The translations under genes were made by a program, and so were the position numbers. This document shows, in pieces, positions 1 through 11,822 of a stretch of DNA of 64,000 nucleotides. The stretch spans positions 22,819,033 to 22,883,032 of the forward strand of contig CM049309.1 in assembly GCA_026874595.1 (NCBI GenBank). Direction: 5' to 3'. This DNA is from Sipunculus nudus. Its lineage: Eukaryota > Annelida > Sipuncula > Golfingiida > Sipunculidae. Below the pieces are notes generated by a model. The model was not told the DNA's origin. It did not search any database and worked only from the letters and a program-made list of their open reading frames with translations. How positions within the stretch are numbered: the stretch's first letter is position 1; each line of letters starts with the position of its first letter.

Positions 1-1381
1 ACAATGGGATATAAGAGCTGAATGTATTTGCCTTTGATATTACAATTGCTTTAACATTAAACACAAACAGCGACCGATCATAAGCGTGCCCTTTCTCATT
101 CCCGGTACAGGTTACAACCGCACTTAGGTGACCTCGCGTGCAGCCCATTGTTTCACTGAAGAGGTTTTGTTTCCGTCTGCTGACCAGGGTCAAGGGTATC
201 CATGCAGTTAGATATAACCGGCCCTGAACAGATTCCATAGCAGTAAATGTTGAACTGCTGTAGTTTTAAAATATTTAAATCCTTGTTTCTGTTGAAACAT
301 ATATATATTAAATCATAATGATTTTAAAGAATTATGAAATGTATAAAGTGCTGATCATCATCCATGGCCATCTTAGCCTAAGACTTCATGTTCAAAATTC
401 TCTGACAGCTCAGGTCAGTTATACTTTTGTTATTCAGTGGTCATCCTAATAAGGCTAGATGGTCATGGGACATTATTTAAAATATTATTCACAAAAGTTT
501 GAAACTAAACAGGATTTATTTCAGTAAAAATTGAGAAGATATAAATGTGTACTCTATATAATTAACAATGCAACTTTCGGCAAATCTCAGAAAATGGTTG
601 TAATTTGGTAGGCCGTAGGCCCTTACAAATTAATTAAATGCACACAGTGCAATAAAGTTACAACGACTGCATGGACAGAGGTATGTGGTTAATTCTTATA
701 CACACAAATATACACAAATTGGTTTTTTTTTCAATGTTATTTAATTATATTGCATGGAATGCAAAACTTGTGAGAAATTATACCATTGTCTGTTTATCAG
801 TAAAATTGCTATCTTTGTAAAATCGTATTCGTAAATCGTTATTTGGTTAATTACAATGTGACATTTTAAGTTTAGCAAACCAACTGTGTAAGCCGATGTA
901 AATGTTGTGTAAATGATGTATTAGTAATCTACAGTCCCTCCATGGCAGAAAATTTTAAGTGTTTAAGTTCTATGAATCAATATTTCGCAATGATTCATAA
1001 AATTAAAATAATGTGTGCAATTAAAACCAGTTGCGCTCTCATTAAACTACTAAATGCAAAAAGGGAAAAGAACGTAAGGAGCCTAGCTGTTGATAGCTTT
1101 ATCCGTTCGTAAAGACTATCTAAGCCATGCGCAAGCTGTTTTAAATTTAATGTATAATTCATTAAACATAAAAATCTATCCACTTTCAGTAAAAAAGAAA
1201 TGTTTCACCTTGAGGCACATTGGGTATTACTTTATTGATGAGTGCTGTTAAATAACCTTATGTAAAATCAGTGTTAACTGAGAGTCTGTGATGCTATCAC
1301 CGAAAAGTAATGCATTGCATCTGAGCTCATCTTAAGTGGTATTAGGGTCCATTGTAATGGGTCACAATATACGCTATTAAG
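1..1381. other. AT-rich non-coding sequence, nothing recognised
   Basis: No ORF with family resemblance, no repeat shared with the rest of the window and no convincing splice or promoter signal was seen. The only open frame over 60 codons, on the minus strand near 995-1183, has no recognisable motif. Confidence 0.5.
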
Positions 1382-1770
1382 TTCCTCTCTTTCTTCTTGT
1401 TAGTCATCGTCGTCGTCTTCTCCCTCTTTCCTCTCCCCTCCTCTTCTTCTCCTAATATTTCCTCTTCCTTCCTCTCCTCATCGCCTTCTTCTTCCCTTCT
1501 TCTGTGTCTTCTTGCTTACCGTTTTGTTCATCGTCTTTTCTTTTTTCCTTTTCTCCTACGTCTTTTTCTCCACCTTTTTCTATTTCCCCTTCTCCGCTTT
1601 CTCTTCTTCCTTCTTATCCTTCTCTTCATAACCTTTATCTCCTCCTCCTGCTTCTACTTTTCCATTCTCCTTTTTCTCCTCCTGTCTCTTTTCTTTTTCT
1701 CCTTCTTCTCCTTCATTTATTTTTCTCATTTTCTTCTTTATCTTATTATTTTATATTAATTTTTTTCAAA
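1382..1770. repeat. CT-rich polypyrimidine tract (about 390 bp)
   Basis: The plus strand is almost entirely C and T, in irregular TCC, TTC and CTT runs without a fixed unit. Two overlapping open frames across it encode only Ser/Leu/Phe/Pro-rich low-complexity peptide and are artefacts of composition. A purine/pyrimidine strand asymmetry this long can form triplex (H-DNA) structure; that is a general property and was not tested here. Confidence 0.9.
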
Positions 1771-2825
1771 CTGAACACACAATATGAGCAATAAGCCCAG
1801 TTAAGTGTACAAACGCGTAGTGTTTATTCGAAGGCAATATTTCTAATCAAGTTAAATAAACATTACCTTTTTTCTGTTTCAGTTAAATAAATTATCACAG
1901 TATTATTTTATTTCATGTCGAAATATGCAACATGGCAGATATGTTAAACATTGATATATTGTAATGTTATTACAAATTTTTTTTTATTGAAGGATTTAAG
2001 TGAAAGTCAGGTACAATTCTCGGATGAAACTTAAATAAAGTTTGCTCGTGTAAATACAGTTGTCCTTGGATTCATATTAAAACATCCATGCTATTCTGGG
2101 TCTTTTTCTGTTACAGCTGTTACTAAGGTCTGCTGTTATTCTGCACATATTTTTAGCACTTTAAAACTATTTGTCATCACGCAAAGCAATGTATCGGGTT
2201 AATCTGGTGGTGTCCGAAGGTCCTATAAAAACACACAAGTCAGTAGAGAATGACAATAGCATTTTAATCAGGTTCTGATTGGAAACTCCAGGTTTGCACA
2301 TTCAAGAGGCTCTACACCCACACCTGGTGTTGTCATTAATTAAAACTGGCCGCAATGAAACGTACCGTAAACACTCCACTGAGACCAGTCGACAGTTACC
2401 CTCTCCTTATCCGATCAACAAAATTACTGTTTTTATAGTTGATTGTAAAACGCTAAGCATAAAATTACATCCGGTAAAATAGCCAACACAGAAAAGCACT
2501 TAAAGCTTTCCACTGAGACGTTACAAAAGAGAACTTCGCAGGTATAACATTCACTGAGTTTAACACAATTTTCATTTTCGATCCCTTGTTCACGAAGTGA
2601 TAAGCCGAATGATGTAAAAATGAGCGTGGCACGCGGCATGCATTCAATCAATATCAGGCTGTTATCAATGAAGGATTGCCCCCATACCAAGCCCTTTGTA
2701 TCCCCGGACTTGCCTGACTCTACCCAAATTCAGCAGGAAAAGCTCCGAGTGTGTCAAATAAAGGGAAATGTATAAAAGTCAGAGGCCCCGGAAGGTCGCC
2801 CTAACAGCACCAAGTGCTTTGGCAG
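1771..2825. other. Non-coding sequence upstream of a candidate promoter
   Basis: Nothing repetitive was recognised. Overlapping short open frames on both strands at 2279-2690 lack any recognisable domain. Confidence 0.4.
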
Positions 2826-2833
2826 TATATAAG
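2826..2833 (+). promoter_or_regulatory. Candidate TATA box
   Basis: TATATAAG stands about 30 bp before a GC-richer block that ends in a consensus splice donor at 2973. The spacing fits a TATA-driven promoter with a non-coding first exon. No transcript evidence is available. Confidence 0.4.
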
Positions 2834-2855
2834 TAGACAAACTGGGGCGGTTCTC

Positions 2856-2972
2856 CTGACTGCTACCAGCTAGAGGGTTAGCCATCCTGACACAGCGGTC
2901 AGACTCTTATCAGGTTATAAGCAGATAACAAGTTGATCAGGGTGTCACACTGCACTCAAACACGGTGTACAG
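2856..2972 (+). other. Candidate non-coding first exon (5' UTR) with splice donor
   Basis: This block of about 117 bp follows the TATA-like box at 2826, contains no ATG on the plus strand, and ends at ACAG followed by GTAAGT, a near-ideal 5' splice site. That is what an untranslated leader exon looks like. Its downstream partner is unknown. It could be a distal leader of the gene whose coding exons lie at 27 kb and beyond, or belong to another transcript. The transcription start is only inferred from distance to the TATA box. Confidence 0.35.
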
Positions 2973-2989
2973 GTAAGTCCTTTCAGTCG

Positions 2990-3026
<37 letters not shown>
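2990..3026. repeat. (ATT)n microsatellite
   Basis: About 12 perfect trinucleotide units. Confidence 0.95.
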
Positions 3027-3027
<1 letters not shown>

Positions 3028-3224
3028 TTTAAGAATTATCATTGTGACTTGTTTTTGCGCCATTTTCGGAAATATCATTTGATTATATATACACTGGAAC
3101 CTACTTAGGATGAGATATATATATATATATATATATTTATATAATAAGTCGTATAGCCGCGTTAATTAACAAGTAAGTCTATCTAAAAGGCGTCACTCTT
3201 TCTCTTTACCTACATATATATAAG

Positions 3225-3225
<1 letters not shown>

Positions 3226-3275
<50 letters not shown>
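3226..3275. repeat. (TA)n microsatellite
   Basis: About 25 perfect TA units; a shorter TA run lies at about 3115-3136. Confidence 0.95.
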
Positions 3276-3276
<1 letters not shown>

Positions 3277-5341
3277 CACCTTATTATCATATTCATGGGT
3301 AATCCTCGAAGGCTAGGAGTGTTCTACAACAAAGTGAACATGCAGACTTTAATCTGAACGAGATTTATATGAAAAATACTGCTTAAATTTTGGGGATTAA
3401 TTTAAGTACATACGAGCACGCTGAAGATGGGAATACTTCAAAACTCTGTACTCTATTCAAAATGAATGTCATTTGAATAAAGGGGACCTTTAATTTCTGA
3501 ATTTACGAAAACATTCCTCGAAATAAGGGTATGGCTGATAAAATTGATAATTTCATTACACGTGGTCTCTAGATATTTCGTGAAAATCAAAGGAAAAAGT
3601 AAAATGTCATATGAATGCTATTTAGAGTGCCTTCTGTGTGTCTTAAAAGAAACTAATCACGACTTTCCCGTTTCCATCAGTTGCTCTTACGGACATTTTG
3701 ATTAGGAACTGAACTCAAAGGCGGTCCGTGAACCGCACCTCAAATAGCTCTCCGGCGTGCATAAGAAGACCCGTACTACAAACCCTGGATTCCATACCTT
3801 AAATGTATTTTTGACTTCTTAAATAAAACACATACTGTCCATATGCAACTTCGAAAACAAAAGGTAAGCAGTGTGTTTAATTATAACTTTCGTCAATTTA
3901 TATTGCAAACATTGAGGAGCCGCGGCTAGTTTCATGGCTACACGTCACATTGTGTTGTTTACAATCACGTGTAATCACTTCGCCAATACTAGAGTATTAT
4001 GCAATATTCCCGGTCGTTTGGCACAAACTAATGTACGAGATTCATTTATTTTTCCTAATAACTTGATGTCGTATCCATTTCCAGCATCACATTGCGCACT
4101 CAATTAGAAACATCGGTTGTCAGTTTAACGTCAAGGACACACCAATCAAGCTAAACCAGGTTACACAGAATGCAGTCCTGGGAAAATGGTGCCATCTATT
4201 TGCTAGGAGTAATAATAATGGAACATCGTGGACAATTTTGCAAGCAGGCAAAAATTATAATGTAATTTCCATTTTTTCCTTGAAAAGAACATATTTTTTG
4301 TTTTAGTGAGTGATAAAATATAAAATATTTGTCATTCAAACTGATAACAACAATCTAGTTACATTTCAAATAGGCTGCTCTAACCGATAATTAATTATAC
4401 TGGTTTTATGATAACATTCCCTTCAAATCGAGAATTGTGCTTTGGGAAAAAAGTTTACCTCGGTCTCTCATTATTTCATTTTTAATTCAAGGCATGTTTT
4501 CATCGAGACATATTTCAGATAAACAAAATAAAAAATTATATAACAATTTCTTTTTCCAGGCGAAAGCTTTCTAAAATATTAAAAGTTCTTAACATTTGAA
4601 ATGCAATAAATCAGAAACGCAGTGTTGGCGTACTGAAAACACACAAATCCTAGGTTAACGTGTAATAAACTATCTACGTGACAAGTTATAGGTTATAGGT
4701 AAAAAAAAATTAAATAAATAATGATTTTATCGAAGAACGTTTGTATGACATTACAGATGCATCATCTGGTAGATTACACGGCACTGACGGATGGATGCAG
4801 GCTGTATTTGGGACAGATTAGTTAAGGTTTTAGGAAAATGTATGGGTAACAGTGATCACGGGGATATTTTGCTTGTAGAGCCAGGTTATTTTCCACTGTC
4901 CCTGCTTTACCATGGAGTTTTTTTCTTTAAATACATGAAATAATGTGTTCCCTGTTTTTATGTTTATTGGTACCTTTGGTTTATATGAAACAGTTCCACA
5001 AGCTTTTACACACTCTTTCTATATCATTATCTCTCAAGTGCAAAAAAACTATATCACTTGAAATCTTAAATGAATTTATATTATTTTTTAAAAGTTCACA
5101 ACCCTAGAGTCACGAGTTCGTTGATGTTAAAATATTGCAATGCTTAGATCATTCAGTCTTCATAAAAACATTGGAAGTTTGGGGCGGTATCTCGCTTGAC
5201 TAATTCGACGGAGTAAAACTGTCTTCATCCGAACAACTTTTTGGGAGAGTAATTTTGTTCTATTACATAAAGTTTGTATATATGCGAGTTTAACCGTTGG
5301 TGCTTATATGTGCTGCAGTACATTCACAAGTAAATATACAA

Positions 5342-5342
<1 letters not shown>
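3276..5342. other. Unique-looking non-coding sequence
   Basis: No recognisable gene, repeat family or tandem array. CpG dinucleotides are common, as elsewhere left of 27 kb. Confidence 0.4.

Positions 5343-5377
<35 letters not shown>
5343..5377. repeat. (TA)n microsatellite
   Basis: About 17 perfect TA units. Confidence 0.95.
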
Positions 5378-5380
<3 letters not shown>

Positions 5381-5875
5381 TTTGCCTGAATGGTACGCAA
5401 TTTGACGGTGGACTTTATTTCTTTCAGAGTTTGTGGCGACATCTGGTGATAAGCCGAGGCATCATCCTAGGCTACACGTGTTAAAGCCAACACATTTATG
5501 ATTAACTAAGCTTCCAATGACAATCCAACAGTTTGACTTGCTGAAAGTGGGTGGCACTTTATTCGTCATTTGGTCTAGTCAAGTCTATTAAATGCATAGC
5601 GTTATTTGGACATTGACGACCATATACAGACTTAAATACAGTGCTGAGTTTCATTCACTTCGACAAACGCAGTGTTCATTACAAGATACTTGTTCCGGGT
5701 AACCCTGGTAACCCACGTGAGGAAGAGATGGCCCTGGCGGATGCAGCGATGAAACGTCAAGGATACCAAACCATGGAGAGTGAAAGTGGATCAACAGGTG
5801 CGTGCCAAAATTTGTGAAATACTTCATATGCGTAACACAGACTTTATATAAGGAATCTAAAATTACACTTGTGCT

Positions 5876-5878
<3 letters not shown>

Positions 5879-5906
<28 letters not shown>
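5879..5906. repeat. (AG)n microsatellite
   Basis: About 14 AG units. The Leu/Ser-rich open frame on the other strand here is a product of this repeat. Confidence 0.95.
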
Positions 5907-5910
<4 letters not shown>

Positions 5911-5978
5911 AGCATGAGCCTGTTTGATTCACCCAGTTTTTCAGCAGGCATGCTGTTGTGTCATATAGACCTGAAAGG

Positions 5979-6226
5979 CAGGGACGGATACAGGTTCCTG
6001 GAAAAGCGGGGGGGGGGGGGGGGGGGGTGCCGGGAGTGCTGGTAGATAACCCTTGTATGCATAAGTATAGGAGAGGAAACGGCTATTCATTTTCGGTATT
6101 TAGTGTGTATTTTTCGGCTATTCATTTTCGGTCATTAGTGTATATATTTCTATTTCCCAGATTTATTTTGTTAAAATAGAGGAGGCGAGCCCCCTACACT
6201 CCTCTAAATCCAACCCTGCTGTTAGG
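5979..6226 (+). mobile_element. hAT-like MITE copy with internal G-tract (G-tract MITE family)
   Basis: The left end begins CAGGGACGGATACAGG and the right end reads roughly AAATCCAACCCTGCTG, an imperfect inverted complement. A run of about 19 G lies inside. CAGGG(G/A)CGGATCCAGGA-type termini are typical of non-autonomous hAT elements; membership is inferred from the termini and from similarity to copies at 8575, 16667 and 50374. No clean 8-bp target duplication was found. Confidence 0.5.
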
Positions 6227-7846
6227 TATATAAGCTAAAATAAGATAAATCGAACTAATTAAAATAACTTTATCAATAAAATCAAACATCTGATTAAGTA
6301 TGCGCGTAAATATACATTATATGTCACATGCACAAAAACATTTTAATTTTTCAGATGATTTATTTGTACCATCAGCCAGCACTTGTGTTTCTCTTAACTA
6401 CATATGTTGCATACTCCCATTAGAATGGAGGGATTGACTCATATAACTTAAAGCTACACTGAATAACTCCGCAAATTAAGACCATATTCCTTTTGTTTCT
6501 GCAAACGGCAACACCAAATGACTCCGTAATTTAAAGACAGTATTTTTTGGTTGCATTTTACCGTCAGACGACACTGAATGTTTTTGTAAATTTCTTGGTT
6601 CCGTAATACCGTCAGGCAACACTGTATGATTATGTAATTCCCTGTTACCATCACAATATCTTATCGATAATGGTTACTTTAGAAAAATAGCTTTGCCCAG
6701 GGTATACCTTAAAGAAATTTTAATCAAACGTTTATCGGTCGAATTAAATGGTACCTATATGACCCATCTATATATAAAACATTTGAAGCTTATGGTTGTG
6801 TAAGTGTATGTAACATATATATCATTATATGGAACTAGTCTAAACCAATTTCAATGCTCTGCCTGAAATTCTTTGTTAATATCCATGTAATAAAAATGTA
6901 ATTAGTTTGTAATGAAAACATGATAAAATATACATAATTATTTTAGTTATATAAACGTGTCTGCAGACTGATATAGTGCCAATTATATTGAGCTTAGCTT
7001 TGATATGTGTATTCGATACAATTACATTATTTTCTCATGGGCATTAAAGTGGGTTGTCTGTAACTCGAACAAAACTATAAAATTTAGAACTTCTCAAATC
7101 AAGAATTAAAACTGCACATATAGAAGTCAACTGCCCTTTAAAATATACCATGGCTTTTCATATAAACTTTTCGAAGAAAAACTTTTCTTTTTCAAGAAAA
7201 CGAATATATGAATTATAGGTATTGCTGTCCATTAGTTTGTTGTAGTGATGAAGACACTTTTCGCTGGAATGTTATCTCTTTGAGTAGAAGTTAGATGTCA
7301 TAGGTGCCGGAGAAAGCACTCCATGAAAGCCCTTATACATCAATTGCTTTACGGACAAAAGGACTCACTAAAGAAAACTGCGTTTGCATCATATAAGCCG
7401 TAAGAATATACATATCTTTGGTGGCATTGTATGAATTTTTTAAGTGGACATTGGCCAAATGGAATAGAATGCTCTAGATTAAAGTTTTTATTGCGAACAC
7501 AGGTCAAAAGGTGGAAAATTGGTTTGATGTATTACATACTTAGCGTTCTGTGTCTTTGAAAATGAATGTAAATGAAGTGATCTACGAAGCACTGGACCTT
7601 GCTTAAGAACACCAATGCAGACAAATGCTTTGTACTTTTACCTAGTTTATTTTCGAAGAATTTATCCAGACACCATAAAATAGGGATTATGGTTATATAA
7701 CTGTGCTAGCGTGTCCAGAATCCTCTGAGGAACGTGTTTACAATTAATCTTCAGACAGGAATTATTCCATTAAAAAAATAAAAAAACAACATTTTTATAT
7801 GATATATATCGATGTTTTGAATGCATTTTAATCAAATACTGCGGAC
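6227..7846. other. AT-rich non-coding sequence
   Basis: No gene or recognised repeat. A short AACTGCAC motif near 7110-7135 resembles the motif cluster at 13825-13905. Confidence 0.4.
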
Positions 7847-7857
7847 CTTGCTTTGCA

Positions 7858-8336
7858 GGTTTCCCGTGAAAATTATTCTGCCGGCGACATGGTAATTTAA
7901 CAGCGGTGGTTTTTAGGCGATTGCGGGCTCGTCCTGTACATATGTTAGAAATAAATAATCACCGTCATAGATTGGCTGGCATTCTGGGCCGACAGGTTAA
8001 AGACTTGGCCCTTGTTGAACAGCACAGCCTTAATATCTCAACGGGTTTACACTCACGACCATTCCCTTACAATACCGCCCTTAGCCTGATGGCGCCCCGG
8101 CGGTTGCCCATTCAACCCGTGACAGGTGCGAGTGATAGTGGCACACAGATGTCAGTAGTCTGGAAATAGACACAGAGCTAAGGAAATTGGTCAATTCTAA
8201 TTGCGCCATGGCATTTCTATTGGTAATGGAACGGTCAAAGTGGCTTCAACCATGGACTTGTCAGCTGGCTCAGACCGGAAGTACGCTCATGTCGACAGCG
8301 GTTGCGCGCTCCGCGGATTCTTGTGGTTGAATAAAT
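7858..8336 (+). other. Candidate 3'-terminal exon or GC-rich island
   Basis: A plausible 3' splice site (CCTTGCTTTGCAG) precedes 7858. From there a 13-codon open stretch (VSRENYSAGDMVI) reaches a stop at about 7897-7899, followed by roughly 430 bp of distinctly GC-richer sequence ending near AATAAA at 8330-8335. That layout resembles a last exon with its 3' UTR. An 87-codon open frame (7906-8169) in the same block has no recognisable domain. The upstream exons are not identifiable, and a CpG-rich regulatory island is an equally good reading. Confidence 0.25.
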
Positions 8337-8574
8337 GTCACGCATAGAGATTACAGTCAAAAGATTTTCTTTTGAAATTTTCTTTGCATGTTGCGTGACA
8401 AATTTGCTTTTGCCTGAATCAAGTAGGCGGACCTGACGTCAAATCCATGATTTAGTCTCAGTTGTTTCCTGCCTCGATCCCGGGCATTAATCATCCTGTT
8501 TATCTTCATTTGGTCTGACTGTTCGAAGAAAATTATATTATTATATGTGATGGGTTACATGGGGCTTACTGTTA

Positions 8575-8757
8575 CTCTGGAATATCCAGGATTTAGGAAA
8601 AGGAGGACTAATGACAAAACCTTCAAAAAGGTCCTCAGGTTCCGAAGGGGGGGGGGGGGGGGGTTCTAGGTCGCAAAAATTGGTCTGACCCCTTAAAAAG
8701 GCTGCTGCGGGGTCCGGACCCCTGCCCCCCCCCCATCCCCGGGAATCCTTTCTGCGT
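8575..8757 (+). mobile_element. G-tract MITE family copy (hAT-like)
   Basis: The stretch CAGGATTTAGGAAAAGG and the order G-tract, TTGGTCTGA, CCTTAAAAA, then TCCGGACCCCTGCC are shared with the copy at 16667. The outer ends are eroded. An 87-codon minus-strand open frame across it is only the complement of the repeat. Confidence 0.5.
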
Positions 8758-8802
8758 TTAGTAAGGCCTTGATCAAGATGACTTTTTGATTCCCCTTGAT
8801 TC

Positions 8803-8812
8803 ATATATATAT

Positions 8813-8842
<30 letters not shown>
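8803..8842. repeat. (AT)n microsatellite
   Basis: Two AT runs separated by a single slip. Confidence 0.9.
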
Positions 8843-8843
<1 letters not shown>

Positions 8844-9686
8844 TGACAGCTAAAATTAAGCTCAGAGTTAAACACACTCTGTCTGGCCTAACGTATGTCA
8901 GAGGAAAAGAAATGTATTGCATCCGCTGGCATACACCTAAGTTTATTTGGACATTGTTTTAAAATACCTTGTTATTCTTTTTAATAAGCTTATGTTGACG
9001 TTAGTTGTTGCATGCACAACATTTTTGTTGTATCCCAACGAACAGTCCGTATACAGAGTGTAACTCGGTAATCATGCACAATGCGAACGTTCTTCGTCCG
9101 CAGTTAGTTACCTTGTACGATCGCATTGTCCATTAATGGGGGCGATCGAGGCCATTTTCTTGCATGCGTATTGGTAACGAATTAACAAAGTTCGTACTTA
9201 TTATGAGCAGCGTTTCTACTACGAACTTTTATCGTGTTGTGTATTTAATATAATGGTCACGGTCTGGCTACCATATTGGCGCTGTGGCACGATTCTTCAG
9301 TCATTGAGTTGCGTGCGTTGGGTGATCTTTCTTTCTAAAACAGTACCGCCAAGGTTCACACTGAGTTTTCTGTTGATTTTCCGACATACCCGTGTTGGGT
9401 ATTTAAAGAATGTTGTTCAGTCATTATGGGAAGAATGAATCTGAGAAAATGATTGTCTTTGGCGTTCCAGAATGATATTATAAGAAAGTGAATTATATTT
9501 CTTACATGTAAACGATTTAATTAAAAGACAAATAAGAGATGATTAGTACAGAAAACTTCAAAACTTACATGGACTGAGGAAAGGATAGAATGCTTTCAGA
9601 ATAATACAGACGGTAACCAGAGTTTTCTTTGGGAATTAACAGAAAATAAATAAACAATAGCAACTATAATATACATATTTATATTA
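8843..9686. other. Non-coding sequence left of the LTR
   Basis: No gene recognised. The 61-codon open frame at 9253-9438 shows no domain. Confidence 0.4.
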
Positions 9687-10165
9687 TGAAGAGGACTCAG
9701 CACGGCGTGTAGCGATGATAGTTTATTCAATGTTGTACATCAGTATAAAATGATACATTCTACCGACATGACTAAATGTGCCCCTATATATACGTAATCA
9801 GCGGATCCAATCTGCACCTGGTGGTCACTCTAAGTTTATGCCACGGGCTACTGGACCAATCAGCTATTTGCCTAATTAACTATACAAGGCGCACCCTGCT
9901 CGTGACCTCCGCGACCTGACCTGCTAATAATGTTGACCGACATTACCTGACCCGATGCTGGTGTTAACCTCACAGTTTGTCATTACCTGAGCAAACTTTA
10001 AGCTCTTCTAAATGACAGGCCGTCTGTCGTAATAATCATTTAAAACAATTATCAAATACATGCAAACTTACTCTGAACTACTCAAAATATTAATTAAACA
10101 ACTATGACAATATTATTTAAACAATAACTCTATGACAATATTAATTAAACAATAACTCTATGACA
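9687..10165 (-). repeat. 3' LTR of the Ty3/gypsy element
   Basis: The block has TG...CA ends (plus strand TGAAGAGG to CTATGACA) and lies directly beyond a purine-rich tract. In element orientation it has a TATATATA box (about 9784-9794), then an AATAAA signal (about 9726-9731), then the terminal TCCTCTTCA: the expected U3, poly(A), R/U5 order. Near the U3 start a 28-30 bp unit containing CTATGACAATAT is repeated three times (about 10098-10169), so the exact boundary could be 30 or 60 bp further in. No paired LTR is available to confirm it. Confidence 0.7.
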
Positions 10166-10180
10166 ATATCCCCCCACCAA
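10166..10180 (-). other. Polypurine tract (plus-strand primer site)
   Basis: On the minus strand GGTGGGGGGATAT sits immediately before the LTR start. This is the expected place and composition for the primer of plus-strand DNA synthesis in an LTR retrotransposon. Confidence 0.65.
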
Positions 10181-10440
10181 CGAAAATTTGGTCCACCAAA
10201 TAACATTTTGGTGAAATCGTCTTGTTAAAACGTCTCTGTATTTTTAATTTTTCTTTGCTGAAAAGCCTAGTATATGAACAGAGATGGTTGGAATAAACAA
10301 TAAATAAATATATTTAAATAAACAATATACAATGCACCATAAAAGTCATGTAATCAGGGAGGGTTATCCCTCTGTGTTTCTTTTTTCAGCGTATCATCAC
10401 AATATCTCCATTAATTAACTGTGCCACGGCACTGGGAAGT

Positions 10441-10908
10441 TCATTGGTTTATAAATATTTCCGGAACTCGATCGTATCGTCTAATATTTATATAGATATC
10501 AGCAAATGTCCGGGTTAACGGTACTTTTTTCTTGCGCGTTCGCCTGGTGTGAAACTCTTGTAAAGCCATTTGTCCAATATTTTCGACGGGCTCCCATGAA
10601 GTTTCTTTAAAACCTTTCCATTTGACTTTGTACACTTTCTTTTTGCCGGATCCTTTGCAAGCTAGAAGCCGTTCAACTTCGAACCACTGTTCATCTGTCA
10701 CGTAAGACCTATCTGGCGAAGTAGTGTCAGTTTGTGTGTTTATGTTTGGCGGCTGTTCTTTTTCTGACACCATCGAATCTTTATCCGTTCTCTCAGGATT
10801 AATATCTGCAGGCCTCGTATCCGGATCTTGGTAAGGCTTCCGTTGATTTTCGTGTACGAGAGACGGATGTGGTCTGTTGGACTCGCATGCGTTTAGTGCC
10901 GTCCACAA
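10441..10908 (-). pseudogene. Ty3/gypsy pol C-terminus with chromodomain
   Basis: A 155-codon open frame. Residues about 74-120 form a chromodomain: WFEVERLL, then KVYKVKWKGF (aromatic residues Y93 and W97) and SWEPVENI (W105). Chromodomains at the integrase C-terminus tether new insertions to modified chromatin in chromoviruses. Residues 1-70 are a hydrophilic, Pro/Asp/Thr-rich linker. The frame is separated from the integrase frame by a stop at 10936, so it is a disrupted part of one polyprotein and not an independent gene. Its start codon is arbitrary. Confidence 0.85.
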
Positions 10909-10935
10909 TATAAAAAGGCCCCATCCACCGTGTTG

Positions 10936-11814
10936 TCAGTTTTGAGCTGAGCCCCCGGGCGACGCTGCGATTGCATGAAAGACGAGCATGAACGGCGAAA
11001 ACTTTGTAGACTGTGTGGCCGGTGTCCGCCGTAATCCCATCAGTATTCCCAGTAATAATTTGTCCCAGTTTGTTTGGTCCTCACGCACGAACGTCCTGAG
11101 TGCCTGTTCTATCGTGCTGTTTGTTCGCTCACAAACTCCGTTTGTTTGCGGATGATACGAGCTTGTTTTCAGGCGTTTCACTCCATATGCTTCACACAAT
11201 TGAGATACTATCTTCGAAAGAATGTTTTTTCCTCGGTCTGATAGAAGTGCCTTAGGCGCACCGAACCTGCAAAAAAATTCACCGTGTAAAAAAGTGGCAA
11301 TAGTAATAGCATCCTGTGTTTTGAGAGGAAAAGCCTCACACCATCGCGAAAAACTATCAATACACAGCAATATATACTTGTTTCCAGAGTTCGTTTCCGT
11401 CAACGGTCCCAGGACGTCAATGTGCCAGCGTTCGAAAACACCTACAGTCGGTAATGAATGTAAAAGAGCCGGTTTCTGTGCGTATCCTCTTTTGGCTTTC
11501 TGGCAGGCTTCGCAGGTTTTGACGAATGTTTGTACGTCCGAGTACATGCCTGACCTGCTACGGAGTCCCTCGTATGTACGTTCCTCACCTTGATGAGCGC
11601 CCCCGTTAACACTTTCATGGTAGGCCTGCATCAAACTGGCTCGACATTCTGTGGGTATTGCTAACTGTTTGACTAACCTCATTTCTCGAGGTAGACTGCG
11701 AGCTCTTCTTTCAAAAAGGTGATAGAGCACATCATTGTCCAGTATGTACTGTTCTGCTATGGCAACAACACGCAAAGCCTTAGGCTTGGTTTCTGGGAGG
11801 ACAGCGTCACGCAA
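10936..11814 (-). pseudogene. Ty3/gypsy integrase domain
   Basis: A 292-codon frame, the longest in the window. The zinc-binding HHCC module is visible (H66, H74, C101, C104), followed by an RNase H-fold DDE core with D133 (in WHIDVLGP), D193 (in LLSDRGKN) and E229 (in NGVCERTN). The D193-E229 gap is 35 residues, the D,D-35-E spacing of retroviral-type integrases. The core itself looks undamaged. Upstream, the natural reading frame continues past 11823 in a different frame, showing a frameshift near 11860. Downstream, the frame stops at 10936 before the chromodomain. Confidence 0.9.
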
Positions 11815-11822
11815 ATATCGAA

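Noticed and set aside
1397-1794. Two overlapping open frames of 120 and 96 codons
   Set aside because: They are a CT-rich tract read in two frames; low-complexity Ser/Leu/Phe/Pro peptide.
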